Shown in pieces: positions 15,001-22,829 of a stretch of 64,000 bases of DNA. The notes under the pieces are model-generated. The model saw only the letters and a program-made list of their open reading frames with translations, did not search any database and was not told the origin of the DNA. Source of the stretch: Haliotis asinina (taxonomy: Eukaryota; Mollusca; Gastropoda; Lepetellida; Haliotidae); assembly GCF_037392515.1 (NCBI RefSeq), contig NC_090280.1, forward strand, positions 75,442,504-75,506,503, written 5' to 3'. The position numbers and the translations under genes are program-made. Every line of letters starts with the position of its first letter. The stretch's first letter is position 1.

Positions 15001-18000
15001 ACACTCCCCATGTTCAAGGCACCATGTCACACGACACACCTCTAAGAATACATGATGCGAGTCAAAGGCGACTAACAGGATTATGCACGTGGTCAGACTC
15101 GCTGACTTGGTTGACATGTCGTCGGTTCTCAATTGCACAGATCAATGCTCATGCTATTGAACACAGGATGGCCTGGTCAATACTTGATTATTTACAGACC
15201 ATCGACACAAATATTGCCAGTGCTGCATAAAACTACACTCACTCACTCATAATGCATTTTTCTCAAAAATACTGTCACCCCTCAGTGAACCCACCATGTA
15301 ATTTATTCCACAATTATAATATTTCATTAAAAAGTTTGAATGAATGAAAGCAACACTGGGTTAAAACCTACGGCGAAACATTGTACCTGTTGCAATGTTG
15401 CATTAATTCATTCAAACTTTTTACATAATTAAGGGGGGAATACATTATATGTTAACTTGTGCTATGCAGAGAAGTGTGGTGTGATGCACCATTTAAAAGC
15501 CTCTTACAACAGTAGAAAAGATAAAAAAGGAATTATGTTGTCAGATTCTTTGTCTCATAATTATGGCGATAAATAATTAATGATTCAACTCTTTCCTTAA
15601 AGATATGACAACAAATTAGATTGATTGTTTTTTCCTTGAGTAATCTGCCTTGTAACCTTTCCAAGTTCCCACGGCACTTTCTATGAACACAATAATGCCT
15701 TCCCGTCCTATAACTTGTTCTGCATGCATGTTCCTGGAGTGGGGAACAGCTGCAAGTGTCATCATGTAATGTATCTGCTTTGGATAGAGTGTTATCGTCT
15801 CTATGTCAAAACTGCTGTTTCAAGCTTAATAATCAATGTTTAAGAGGGTGACATTGTGTTGGTTTCAAATTTACATGTCTAGTGCAAGCAAATCATGAAT
15901 GATGGTGCAAGTATTGTTAGTGAGCGATTCCACTGATCATGTCTGGAGCTAATTAACAATGAATGACGGTGTACGTATTATTAGTGAGTGAGTGACACAT
16001 AGTTTAAAAAAATCTGAATTGATACTTGGAGCAATGTTTGGGACAAGGGCAGGTTAAACATTCTACACACAGCTGACATGGGTATTGCCTTAGTGGTGTA
16101 GTGGTTAGCATCTGCCCAAGAGTGGAAGTTTGATCCCAGGCTCCTTCATCCCAAAAGATGTTAAAATATGGTTCTTGTTGGTCCCTGTCTGCTACTTGGC
16201 ATAAATGGGTACAAGAAGGACTGGTCGGGTCAGTCAGTAAAATGTGTCTGAGTGGTGTATTTACACTTAACTGTGGCATGGTATCTCAGTTAGCTAGTGC
16301 TATAACACCATCTCATTCACACACGCACACCATATACACACAAGAACTATATTTTTACATAACTGTCATGATTCACAGCATTCACAGATTATACTTTGTA
16401 TTCAATTAAAAATTTGTCTTAGGCATATTCATGCAAAGCATGAACTAAAATGCCTACGTTGCTAAGATGTTGAGAGCTGACTGAGAGATTACTGTTTATT
16501 GTCAACAATAGAGCTTACTCATAACAGGTGATATGGTTAAGGTTAAACAAGGACCTTCAATCATGGAAATCTGTTTATGTTGTTTTCATGATCTTTTGTG
16601 TATAACCTTTGAACCACCAAAATTCAACCCTGACAATAATTGTATATCATCTTAGTGCGGGAAACACCAGAAAATAAAGGCATTCCATCTGAAACTGGTG
16701 ATCTAATATAAACAGAAGTGGCCATTCACAATTAAGCGTTTATTTGGATTTTAATGGGGTCACCCATTTTCGTGCAGGGGAGGGTGGGGGTCATCAATTT
16801 CATTTGTGTACAATGATGTAGCTATAGGGGAGGGGGCTGGTGTGTTTCATTGATCTTGTACATTATACAGGGTAGGTCACTTTATTAGTACATAAATTTG
16901 GGGTGGGGGGTGGTGGTCACTGACATTTTTTCTTGCACATGCTTCTCTATAGAAATCATCATCACTCCCCCCTACTATCAATTATTATTGGACCCTCGGC
17001 ATCCATTAACACTACAGGTAACCCTGACATATCTTAAATTCTAGGTTACCAGTGCACCAGGAATGGCGCCCGAGTTCTTGTACACATGTGTTGGCAATTG
17101 TTGCTCTCTTTGCGGGGAAGGGCTCATGTACTACAAAATCTCTACAATGCTGCTGACACAATAATGGTAGTGGCTGTCCCAGAAAAATAAGGAGAGTGTA
17201 TTTGCTTCATGAATCAGACAGCTTTAGGATGACTGCCAGGAAAAATTGGGTCAGGCCAGGTCAGGTCAGGTGAATCCATGCAGAGTCTTACGACTTCATA
17301 TATTCATATATGTCCAGAGCCAGGTAGCTCTCATTTAGAGCTAAAGGAAATAAATATACCAGTGGTCTAGTGCTATAGATAAATATAAAAAATTCCCCTC
17401 AAATATAGCATTGCTAAATGTGGCTGAAGTAAAGTTGATGCAACATTAAGTTTTAATTCACAGCTATGTTCATTTGTTAATGCTGATTCAGCAATATTCC
17501 AACTCTTATGATGACGGCCAGTTGGTAATCCAGTCTGGACCTGACAATCCAGTGATCAACATAATCAGAGACATGCGTACCAGTATAATATGGTCTCTGA
17601 CATTATCCATCTATGTAATTGGGATACAATGACATATATCAACCAAGTAAGCCAGTGATCCTGACCACCTGATCCCATTAGTCGCCTAGATCTTATGACA
17701 AGCAAGGGTAGCTGAAGACCATTTCTAAACTGGAGGTATATCAAGCTAGATTTGTGTGAAAGATTTCATATTTTAATGTTCAGTAGCCCAATAACTAATT
17801 ACGTTCCGGCATTTATTATGTTGTCTTGGAATACATCCTTGAGTGAGCCAGTTAATACTTAAAAGTCACATGCAACGTAAAACAAAACTTTGCAGATTCT
17901 GGTACCTTACGGTATGCATTTAGAGAAACAAATCATAAAAAATGCCAATTCAACCTATAAAGTTGGAATAAACGCGATGAAAAAAAAGCCCGCGAAATCG

Positions 18001-19884
18001 GAGTTCAAACGTTTCACTAAATTCCCCCCAGCGCTGGGGGGAAAACTGGTTGCAACAGCTGTGCTGCGCTGCGCCCGTGACGCATGCGCAGTGAATAGGT
18101 TCGCGGAGCTTGAAACAGTATGCATGCCCAGCGTCTGAGGTTGTGAGCAGTAGTCTAATCTTGGTTGTGTATACAAACAAGTAAATAATCTACTCGTTAC
18201 GTAAAAAAGACCTTGTTGATTGTGGTAAGCAGTCTCTGTCACAGAGAAAGCTCAGTGTCTGGTTTATTCACACCTATATGTCTGCCTGCCTGTCTGCTAA
18301 AGACAATATGCAATACACAACTTCGATCATTGACCACGTGCAATTTGAACTTAACACTTATTAGACTATACGACATAAGAAAATAAGTTGATTTATGACT
18401 CGTGCACCCGAGTCCCGTGTCTGCCACATTATGTAATTAGGCACGTGTGATACACATGACATGTTTTTATGTCTGTGGGTTCCAAACATACTACATTAAT
18501 TTTTTTCGGATGACTGGATCTGACGGAAACTAGTGCAAATTCTTGTCAGTTTCAAGTCCTGCTTTGTACTTGGACGAATGACAGATTCCAGCCACGCAGT
18601 AGTTTACCATCTCTACTGACATGATTTTTGATTGGATCGAGCACAAATTCAGAGAACATGTATTTTCCAAACCCAACATCTCTATATACATTCTTCATGG
18701 ATAATGACTTCTTTTAGTGTACATGATTTTGTTTGACAACAGTATATGAATCCATACTGAAACGACACATCAAGTACACAAAAAGAAGTTGTTATCCATA
18801 CAGAATCTTACTTTCTTGTGACTGGCTATGCCCATCAAACAGATCATCTTTCTGTAGACACAATGAACCCTTAGCATATCAGCAAATGAAACAGCCAATC
18901 GGAAGCCGTCGTTACACTTGAGTGCATATCCACCCGCTATGACTGGGTTCGGTCTCCCGAGGGCTTCGTTTCGGGGGAAGTAAGCCCAAGTACAAAATAT
19001 TGCACTTTTGAATCGTGATTGTACGCTTATAATGTTGATTATTTGTTTTTTTAAAGCGGCAATGTATTTTTATATGTCATGAATAAGTGATAAATGTGTT
19101 TTAATTATGTTTGATTTTTTGGTTGCATGTGACCTTTAAGGTTACATCAGCAATATTTAACACATCCTTGATGGGGTAACAGTGTCTGCAGGAATAAAGC
19201 AATTATTTTGTTTTTCCACCATATGTGCTATGCACAACAGTTAATTGCTGTCTATAAATCTTCAAATTTTCTAGAATCATAATGCATCACCTCACTTACA
19301 GATAAGCCAGAAACCAGCTGATTGTTTGAGTCAATGAATTTCATTTTCACCTGCATTCATGTGCACAGGACACTTTAATTGTTGGCTTAGGTATTGGTTA
19401 CGCAATGTCCAAGCCGCAGCTGGAAACTTCCGAACATGGTCAGCACTTGCTTAATACAAATAAGCATCATATATATGCATCCTACGTGTCTAAAGGTTAC
19501 AGGGGGCAATAAACACGTGTTTATTTGTATACAGATTCGAAAACCTGATGTCCGGGCATTTAGTCGTGTTTCGTCAAGCGCCATATCAGCAACACTGTCG
19601 TTTGCTCACCTGACGCTGCGCGTGCGGTCGGAAGTATGCACGTGAACCTGTCAAAACAAACGGTACGCCACGAGGCCTCGGGGGCAGCACTGCACGAAAA
19701 ACTCGGGACGATCTTGTTCCTCGGACGACTGGTGAAAGCATAGAAATCATTCTTACCAGTTGCCATCCTCGGAGTAATCTTCTCTGACTGTGCTCCATTG
19801 CCTTTCGGACAAGTACGCCCCCCACCTTTTCCAGTTTTTACTTCTGAGTTTGTCTTCTTTCAGTCGTTTCCTTTCTGCTGCCAT
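1..19884 (-). CDS. YMR196W-like glycoside hydrolase (GH63/MGH1-like), 11 coding exons, 3' end outside window
   Basis: Seen: eleven minus-strand exons join in phase with GT-AG borders (19884-19757, 12990-12822, 11489-11315, 10477-10305, 7551-7479, 6133-5984, 4493-4291, 3218-2994, 2288-2172, 1837-1686, 99-1), giving ~555 residues before the window edge. Diagnostic stretches are [94 protein letters not shown] and [15 protein letters not shown]. From memory these match a bacterial, fungal and algal family of (alpha/alpha)6-barrel glycosidases, roughly 850-900 residues long, represented by yeast YMR196W and bacterial proteins labelled MGH1-like glycoside hydrolase. By analogy with GH63, Asp ~437 in YASWDLAFH is a candidate general acid (inference). 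The substrate is unknown. There is no signal peptide, so the enzyme is probably cytosolic. The 6.8-kb intron 1 and 1.6-kb intron 10 are repeat-rich. About 300 C-terminal residues should lie to the left. Confidence 0.88.
145..1685 (-). repeat. 45-bp minisatellite of a duplicated exon-intron junction (~34 units)
   Basis: About 34 head-to-tail units of 45 bp, with a recurrent 43-bp variant that lacks two bases, lie in intron 10 and run straight into the true exon 10 border. Read on the minus strand, each unit carries a copy of the end of exon 10 (codons for LVINFTW), the donor GTGAGTG, and ~20 nt of intron. Units next to the exon (1440-1685) are diverged. Units at 280-1430 are nearly uniform, which points to recent homogenisation away from the exon. 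Because 45 is divisible by three, plus-strand open frames appear here that are not genes. Confidence 0.93.
1686..1837 (-). CDS. Exon 10 of YMR196W-like gene, source of the 45-bp array
   Basis: The acceptor is GATATTTTGCAG and the donor ACATG|GTGAGT; 152 nt. It encodes [20 protein letters not shown], then [20 protein letters not shown] and [11 protein letters not shown]. Its last ~25 nt and the first ~20 nt of the following intron form the unit repeated through the neighbouring minisatellite. Confidence 0.92.
2172..2288 (-). CDS. Exon 9 of YMR196W-like gene (putative catalytic Asp)
   Basis: The acceptor is GTATGTTGCAG and the donor CAG|GTAAGA; 117 nt, 39 codons, phase 0 at both ends. It encodes [20 protein letters not shown], then [19 protein letters not shown]. 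The Asp of ASWDLAFH occupies the place of the general acid in the WDxxFH motif of GH63-type glucosidases (analogy, not proof). Confidence 0.92.
2994..3218 (-). CDS. Exon 8 of YMR196W-like gene
   Basis: The acceptor is GACTATGCAG and the donor TGG|GTGAAT; 225 nt, 75 codons, phase 0 at both ends. It encodes [47 protein letters not shown] and EYPW, the first helices of the catalytic barrel. Confidence 0.92.
3272..3438. mobile_element. MITE-like element with ~36-bp inverted ends
   Basis: The outer arms CTGGGGCCCCATTCCTCAAA and their inverted counterpart ending GAGGAATGGGACCCAG continue inward to GTAGCGCTAC on both sides. The core has two ~54-bp direct repeats with CTGACATAAGTCTTTG. It has no coding capacity and lies in intron 7, 53 bp upstream of the exon 8 acceptor. 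No clear target duplication is visible. Confidence 0.75.
3623..3745. repeat. Dispersed non-coding repeat, related to 15265-15450
   Basis: Shares TCAAAAATACTATCAGCCCTCAG and the AAAAGTTCAAATGAATTAATGC region with the copy at 15265-15450 in recognisable but diverged form. Non-coding, in intron 7; probably a small inverted-repeat element (inference). Confidence 0.5.
4291..4493 (-). CDS. Exon 7 of YMR196W-like gene
   Basis: The acceptor is GTGTTTCTAG and the donor GATGAT|GTGAGT; 203 nt. It encodes [20 protein letters not shown], then [20 protein letters not shown] and [11 protein letters not shown]. The AVNxAxxGTKxAAHY motif is the family's domain border between the N-terminal beta-sandwich and the barrel (inferred). 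Confidence 0.9.
4648..5205 (-). mobile_element. Decayed Tc1/mariner element
   Basis: The left end begins TGGCAAAAGTATTGCAACAC, typical of mariner/Tc1 terminal repeats. On the minus strand, 5140-4950 preserves the C-terminal transposase region, reading [18 protein letters not shown] with the conserved PDLN core and the acidic residue of NPIE lost (IK). The rest is unreadable through stops and shifts, and I cannot place the right end. It lies in intron 6. Confidence 0.65.
5240..5430 (+). mobile_element. SINE copy, family A (degraded)
   Basis: Contains GCAATATTCAAGTTATATGG, TCTGTAAATAATCAAGTCTG and CCAGACAATCCAGTGATCA, the core of the abundant family whose best copy is at 53715-53983. Lies in intron 6. 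Confidence 0.8.
5673..5921 (+). mobile_element. SINE copy, family A
   Basis: Opens with TTGTTTAACGCTGCACTAAG, then GCAATATTCCAGCTATATGG and GGTGTCAACAAAGTCAGCGA. Near full length. Lies in intron 6, 63 bp from the end of exon 6. Confidence 0.85.
5984..6133 (-). CDS. Exon 6 of YMR196W-like gene
   Basis: The acceptor is CTGTTTGTTTAG and the donor CACA|GTAGGT; 150 nt. It encodes [20 protein letters not shown], then [20 protein letters not shown] and DAFHNYFIH. The FTENETN and YVKDAFH motifs match remembered bacterial members. Confidence 0.88.
6670..6885 (+). mobile_element. SINE copy, family A (degraded)
   Basis: TCAGTAATATTCCAGCTATATG, a TCTGTACATCA remnant and the 3' part CCTGACCCACACGATCCCAT followed by GCATGGGTTCCTGAAGAC identify family A. 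Intron 5. Confidence 0.7.
7100..7257 (+). mobile_element. SINE copy, family B
   Basis: Family B shares the 5' head (GAGTGAG, then GGTTTTACACCGC) with family A. It continues GCAATATTCCAGCACTATCA, CACCAGAAATGAGATCC and ends with the tRNA-like tail TTTAACCACTAGGCTACCCC. Intron 5. Confidence 0.75.
7479..7551 (-). CDS. Exon 5 of YMR196W-like gene
   Basis: A 73-nt exon with acceptor ACCATCAG and donor CTGG|GTGAGA, encoding [20 protein letters not shown] and HGTLG. It bridges exons 4 and 6 in phase. The final HGTLGTY junction fits the family pattern of a short variable linker followed by a conserved strand. Confidence 0.82.
7930..8612. mobile_element. Element with tandem ~150-175-bp core and 3' hairpin (pearl/Helentron-like)
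   Basis: Four imperfect units are marked by AATGTAGGCTGTC-type phrases near 7963, 8113, 8269 and 8446, each with CAGTTCATGAGATAT and AAGGTCAAGGTCA. The last unit leads to a microsatellite-like stretch and the near-perfect hairpin GTCCCCCAGGCCGCATTGTG then GTGGGGGAC at 8581-8609. A tandem core ending in a stem-loop resembles mollusc 'pearl' and Helentron-type non-autonomous elements (inference). Intron 4. Confidence 0.55.
9531..9608. repeat. Perfect 19-bp inverted repeat with 40-bp loop
   Basis: ATCACTTGCTGGTAGAACA at 9531-9549 is exactly inverted at 9590-9608, and the outer flanks GAGGGGG / CCTCC pair partly. It lies within a 119-codon open frame (9658-9299, minus) that I cannot identify. 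It may be the ends of a tiny foldback element in intron 4. Confidence 0.6.
9675..9990 (+). mobile_element. SINE copy, family A, near full length
   Basis: Begins with a TGAG repeat, then TTTAGTTTTACGCTGCACTC and TCTGTAAATAATCCAGTCGG. It ends with GCATGGTTTGCTGAAGGC and a tRNA-like stretch GATTTGAACTAGG. Intron 4. Confidence 0.8.
10057..10200 (+). mobile_element. SINE copy, family B
   Basis: GGTTTTACACCACTTTCAGC, then AATATTCCAGCAATATCACA, GTGGGGAATCAAACCC and the CACTTGGCTGCCCCACC tail. It lies in intron 4, about 105 bp downstream of exon 4 in the direction of transcription. Confidence 0.8.
10305..10477 (-). CDS. Exon 4 of YMR196W-like gene
   Basis: The acceptor is TTTTGACAG and the donor GAT|GTAAGC; 173 nt. 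It encodes [20 protein letters not shown], then [20 protein letters not shown] and [13 protein letters not shown]. The Gly codon is split across the exon 3/4 border. Confidence 0.9.
11315..11489 (-). CDS. Exon 3 of YMR196W-like gene
   Basis: The acceptor is TTTTGTCCACAG and the donor ACAG|GTTGG; 175 nt. It encodes [20 protein letters not shown], then [20 protein letters not shown] and [16 protein letters not shown] followed by an aromatic run is strongly conserved in remembered bacterial homologues. Confidence 0.9.
12100..12330 (+). pseudogene. Fossil Tc1/mariner transposase fragment
   Basis: One plus-strand frame still reads [25 protein letters not shown], stop, then [16 protein letters not shown]. 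This is the second catalytic Asp and the NPxE block of a Tc1/mariner DDE transposase, with an in-frame stop after IQVLP. No other domain is readable. It sits in intron 2, antisense to the host gene. The ends were not located. Confidence 0.7.
12822..12990 (-). CDS. Exon 2 of YMR196W-like gene
   Basis: The acceptor is TTTTTCTACAG and the donor CAG|GTAAGG; 169 nt. It encodes [20 protein letters not shown], then [15 protein letters not shown] and [15 protein letters not shown], the N-terminal signature of the family. The phase matches exons 1 and 3. Confidence 0.9.
12991..14990. other. Intron 1, 3' part: AT-rich, no element recognised
   Basis: No conserved frame or clear repeat is visible apart from a short SINE-like head with GAGTGAGTGAATTAAAGTTT near 14420-14475. 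The sequence is rich in A/T runs. Confidence 0.5.
15020..15248 (-). mobile_element. SINE copy, family A, inverted
   Basis: Read on the minus strand it starts AGTGAGTGAGTGTAGTTTTA, then GCAATATTTGTGTCGATGG, TCTGTAAATAATCAAGTATT, and the later part GTCGCCTTTGACTCGCATC. Intron 1. Confidence 0.75.
15265..15450. mobile_element. MITE-like inverted-repeat element
   Basis: The arms near 15300-15355 and 15390-15450 are inverted copies: AAAAAGTTTGAATGAATGAA against TTAATTCATTCAAACTTTTT. Related to 3623-3745. Non-coding. Intron 1. Confidence 0.6.
16083..16320 (+). mobile_element. tRNA-derived SINE (third family)
   Basis: The head GCCTTAGTGGTGTAGTGGTT, then AGCATCTGCCCAAG and GAAGTTTGATCCCAGG, is tRNA-like: A box TGGTGTAGTGG and a B box with one or two changes. 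A 3' body follows with GGTTCTTGTTGGTCCCTGTC and CTGGTCGGGTCAGTCAG. Intron 1. Confidence 0.7.
17480..17735 (+). mobile_element. SINE copy, family A
   Basis: GCAATATTCCAACTCTTATG, GGTAATCCAGTCTGGACCTG, ACAATCCAGTGATCAACAT and GACCACCTGATCCCATTAGT identify family A; the middle has a small internal repeat. Intron 1. Confidence 0.8.
17863..19135. mobile_element. Non-autonomous TTAA-flanked DNA transposon (piggyBac-type)
   Basis: TTAA at 17859-17862 and at 19136-19139 flank the element. Its ends are AAGTCACATGCAAC on the left and GTTGCATGTGACCT on the right, inverted repeats of ~14 bp. The 1,273-bp interior has no transposase frame. The exact TTAA duplication is the hallmark of piggyBac-superfamily insertion; the class is otherwise inferred. 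The insertion appears to split an older SINE-like sequence in intron 1 (AGTGAGCCAGTTAATAC on one side, CAGCAATATTTAACAC on the other). Confidence 0.75.
19757..19884 (-). CDS. Exon 1 of YMR196W-like gene (start codon)
   Basis: The ATG at 19884-19882 opens [18 protein letters not shown] and runs through [20 protein letters not shown] to a GTAAGA donor. 128 nt leave two bases of a codon that exon 2 completes. The ATG is the first in this frame downstream of the TATA box. The lysine/arginine-rich start followed by the family motif QWxTVREDYS supports the choice. The exon is too short to stand out as an open frame. Confidence 0.85.
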
Positions 19885-19938
19885 TTCTTCTCGTAAGGAC
19901 TCACGATCTAGGTGTTGACATGTGTGTTGCCCCCAATG

Positions 19939-19946
19939 TATTTATA
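19939..19946 (-). promoter_or_regulatory. TATA box of the YMR196W-like gene
   Basis: TATAAATA on the minus strand, 55 bp upstream of the start codon at 19884. Transcription would start near 19,910 and leave a 5' leader of about 25-30 nt if no non-coding exon exists. Position and sequence are as expected; the start site is inferred. Confidence 0.6.
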
Positions 19947-21255
19947 GAACCGACCAGGCCCATTTCCCGAGTAGGGGAGACGGTGAAAAAGAATGGTACT
20001 TCCACACACAACGTGTTATGCATAGGGAGATATATTGATGTTTTTAACATATGGACTTAGTGTGCTTCTTCGGAAACCGTAGCAAGTATATGTACAAGTT
20101 CATATCTTTCACACGGAAATAAATTGAACATCCACTTTAACCATCCTCCCCCATGTTACTGATGTAATGTCGGTCAGGCGTAAGTTTGTTTAACTTCAGC
20201 TGAAAAATACCCGATGCGTCAGCAGAATCGCAGCTGTGAAAATCAGCTCACCACGTCATTATCAATGATTCAGATTCGATCTATATGCAGTTGTTTAAGT
20301 TATGTGAAAATCCTGATCAGCCAGACACGTACGTTTTACGGATTGAACTGGATTGATTTGTTTATATATGCTCACCTGTTACTGTACGTCACCCATGTCC
20401 CGTCACAAATATACTTTATTGAAATTTCATTCTGAAACCAGTTATAATCGTACGCTCCTACTTCTTGTTGTTTTTTTACCGACGCGGTCAGCGCGTTAAT
20501 CCATCGCCACGACGGAGATGGTCTGCATCTGTTAGAGGCTGGACCACATACAATCCTGTGACTGACATCACGATCGTATGTATGTTGAGATCGATTCATC
20601 ACCCAAGCCAGCGAACATGACAAGAGATACGTCCCGGTGTGTTGTTGTGCGTTTCACTGACAAAAAGTAAAATTGAAACAAATCTGAAAGTTGTTCTGAT
20701 ATTGTTTTTAACTCATTGAAACGTATTTAGATACACCAGACACCAGGAACGCTTGCTGTTGGCATTTTTGAAGCTGGGACCATGCACTGTGCAAGACAGC
20801 CACTGCCCCGTAGCCCGTGGTTGTTAAATATCCAGTCGGACCAGCCACTTTCTCCGACTTGGTAACTTATCATACACTTTTAAATTATACTAGATTATGG
20901 TCTGATGAAAATGTTCATCAGAACATCAGCTTAATGATGACAAATTTGAGCAGAAAGAAAATATTTCAGACATGTGTTTTCTCATTTGTTTTTGATAGTG
21001 TTTCAACTTTTTTGTAACATTTTGTTTTGTTTCTGCGTTCAGATGTCGGGCTAGCGAATTGTTTTGTGGGCTTGCAACTTTCAGCCATAGCTAGATCGAC
21101 TGGCTAGCAAAATTTGAAAACTATTTCGCACACTGGTTTTCTACAAGACAAGGCAGAGAACGTTGTGGCACAAACTCATAACGCTTTACATCCTGTAATT
21201 TAGCAGGTAATAATCAGTTGATGATGTTCACGGCCATCTGCGACACCTGGTGCAC
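19947..21255. other. Region 5' of the YMR196W-like gene
   Basis: Apart from the possible exon at 20376-20640, I see no gene, RNA or recognised repeat. A CpG-containing stretch covers about 20,460-20,600. Confidence 0.4.
20376..20640 (-). other. Possible unidentified exon
   Basis: A minus-strand open stretch ends in a good donor, AACAG|GTGAGC. It reads GTYLLSCSLAWVMNRSQHTY, later CGPASNRCRPSPSWRWINAL and YICDGTWVTYS, with four or five cysteines as in a secreted domain. No in-frame acceptor is convincing and no partner exon was found, so this may be chance. I do not recognise the protein. Confidence 0.2.
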
Positions 21256-21263
21256 GATACAGT

Positions 21264-21264
21264 T

Positions 21265-21297
<33 letters not shown>

Positions 21298-21400
21298 GAT
21301 GATGATGGTGTTGCTGATGATGGTGATGATGATTGTGATGATGGTGATGATGATGATGGTGATGATGATGGTGATGATGATGGTGATGATGATGGTGATT
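21264..21400 (+). repeat. GAT/GGT trinucleotide microsatellite
   Basis: About 135 bp of mostly (GAT)n with interspersed GGT units. It makes poly-Met and poly-Ile open frames that are not genes. Confidence 0.95.
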
Positions 21401-21462
21401 TGGTGATTTAACGCACGCTTTCCGACATAATGAGCACTTCGCACAGAGAACGAAAGCATGGC

Positions 21463-21600
21463 CGAATGAGTGATCGAGTTCATTTTACACCGCTTTCAGC
21501 AACATTCCAGTAATATCACGCCGGAGGACACCAGATATGAGCTTCACACACAGTACCTATGTGGGGAACTGAACCCGGGCCTTCTCCATTGTCCCAAGTC
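21463..21600 (+). mobile_element. SINE copy, family B
   Basis: TGAGTGATCGAGTTCATTTT, ACACCGCTTTCAGCAACATT and GTGGGGAACTGAACCCGGGC identify family B; the tRNA-like tail is partial. Confidence 0.75.
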
Positions 21601-21719
21601 CTGGTCGAAGTACCTCACACAGTGGCCGGGCGTATGCTTTACAGAACTACAGGAGTTCCTGTGAGCCGGGATGAAGATTCATAACTGGCCTCGCACATGG
21701 CAGGAAATTAATGTCTTTC

Positions 21720-22090
21720 CTTAGGCCCAAAGTCAACTAAAAACCACTCGGCCCCACAGCTTTTGTTTTCTGCAGTTCCTATGGACGACAGCTTTATCAC
21801 CCCAAATGACTTGGAGCATTATTTTTCAGAAAATGTCATTCAGTAATTTCTAGTTTTTAACATGCTGTTGTCTGCATGCAAGTCGAGGAAGCAGTTTAGA
21901 TTACAGACTTTTCAGAAGATTTGGATCTTGACATGGATGTTTATTTTTGGTGTAAGTGGCGACTGTAGTCAGTCACTAGATAGAGTTAAATTAAACTCTA
22001 AAACTTTATTAGTATTCACTTATATTGTAGCTAAACTTTCGGGCCAACAATATCCGGCCAGGACCCACAACGTTTTATCGGTCTGGGGTG
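21720..22090 (+). repeat. Unidentified repeat with coding-like core, copy 1
   Basis: Matches 26640-27010 through GACATTCAGTAATTTCTAG-type sequence, GAGTTAAATTAAACTCTAAA and CACTTATATTGTAGCTAAA. In copy 2 one plus frame reads VKRVPFYEDFNLGEDDDFVV followed by DEEQSDTGIKLNSL, an acidic segment like the N-terminus of some DNA-transposon proteins; here the frame is lost. Family unknown. Confidence 0.5.
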
Positions 22091-22130
22091 GGGTGGTGGT
22101 GGTGGTGGTGGGGGTGGGGGGTGGAAGGAG
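22081..22130 (+). repeat. G-rich (GGT)n tract
   Basis: GGGGTGGGGTGGTGGTGGTG followed by more GGT and a G6 run. The minus strand is polyproline/threonine-like by composition only. Possible G-quadruplex former. Confidence 0.85.
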
Positions 22131-22629
22131 GTTGTTGTACAGTTCGTTTGTCGCCGTTTTCACGAGAGGATTAAAGGTCATTTCATATATATAATTTTCA
22201 GGACAATGCCAATGTGGGAATGCCTTGGATCTACCAATACAGGCAAGCAGGGTGTGATGCCTGTGCCAATGACCACATACTCTCACCCACTTCATTCAAC
22301 CTGTTATCACGTATGAGAGGAATAATCTCACCATATCAGTGAACGTTTATCTAAGCAACAATCATCACTATTAATAAATATATGATAAGACTGTCATCCG
22401 ATCTGAATCAGTTGGTTATTTTATACGAATGGTTATCAGATGAAAACAAAACTGTACACAGTAACCGCATGCAGTTTACTGTGTACAGCTCACCTCTGAA
22501 AATCTGGGTTATGTTAGGGTCTGTTTATTCTCCCTGAATTTCCCCCTGACACATCACAGGTTTGTACACGTAGAATACTTGTTCCCAAGAAAAATACCCC
22601 AAAACTGAAAATTATGGAACAACCTCTTT

Positions 22630-22825
22630 ACAGAAACCAGTGAAGATCCGGTTTGGAACTGGTCTTCAGCAACCCCAACAAATGGGATCGGGTGGTCAGG
22701 TTCGCTAAGTTGGTTGATACCTGATATCGTATCGCAGCTGCGGAGACCGATGCTCATGATGTCACTGGATTGTCTGGTCCACAATCGATTTATAGATTGC
22801 TGTTACACTTAGCAATATTGCAGCC
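22630..22825 (-). mobile_element. SINE copy, family A, inverted
   Basis: Minus-strand reading gives GCAATATTGCTAAGTG-type head remnants, GGACCAGACAATCCAGTGAC, CATGAGCATCGGTCTCCGCA and CCTGACCACCCGATCCCATT. Confidence 0.75.
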
Positions 22826-22829
22826 ATAT

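Noticed and set aside
21214-21483. Poly-Met and poly-Ile/Thr open frames
   Set aside because: Products of the GAT microsatellite.
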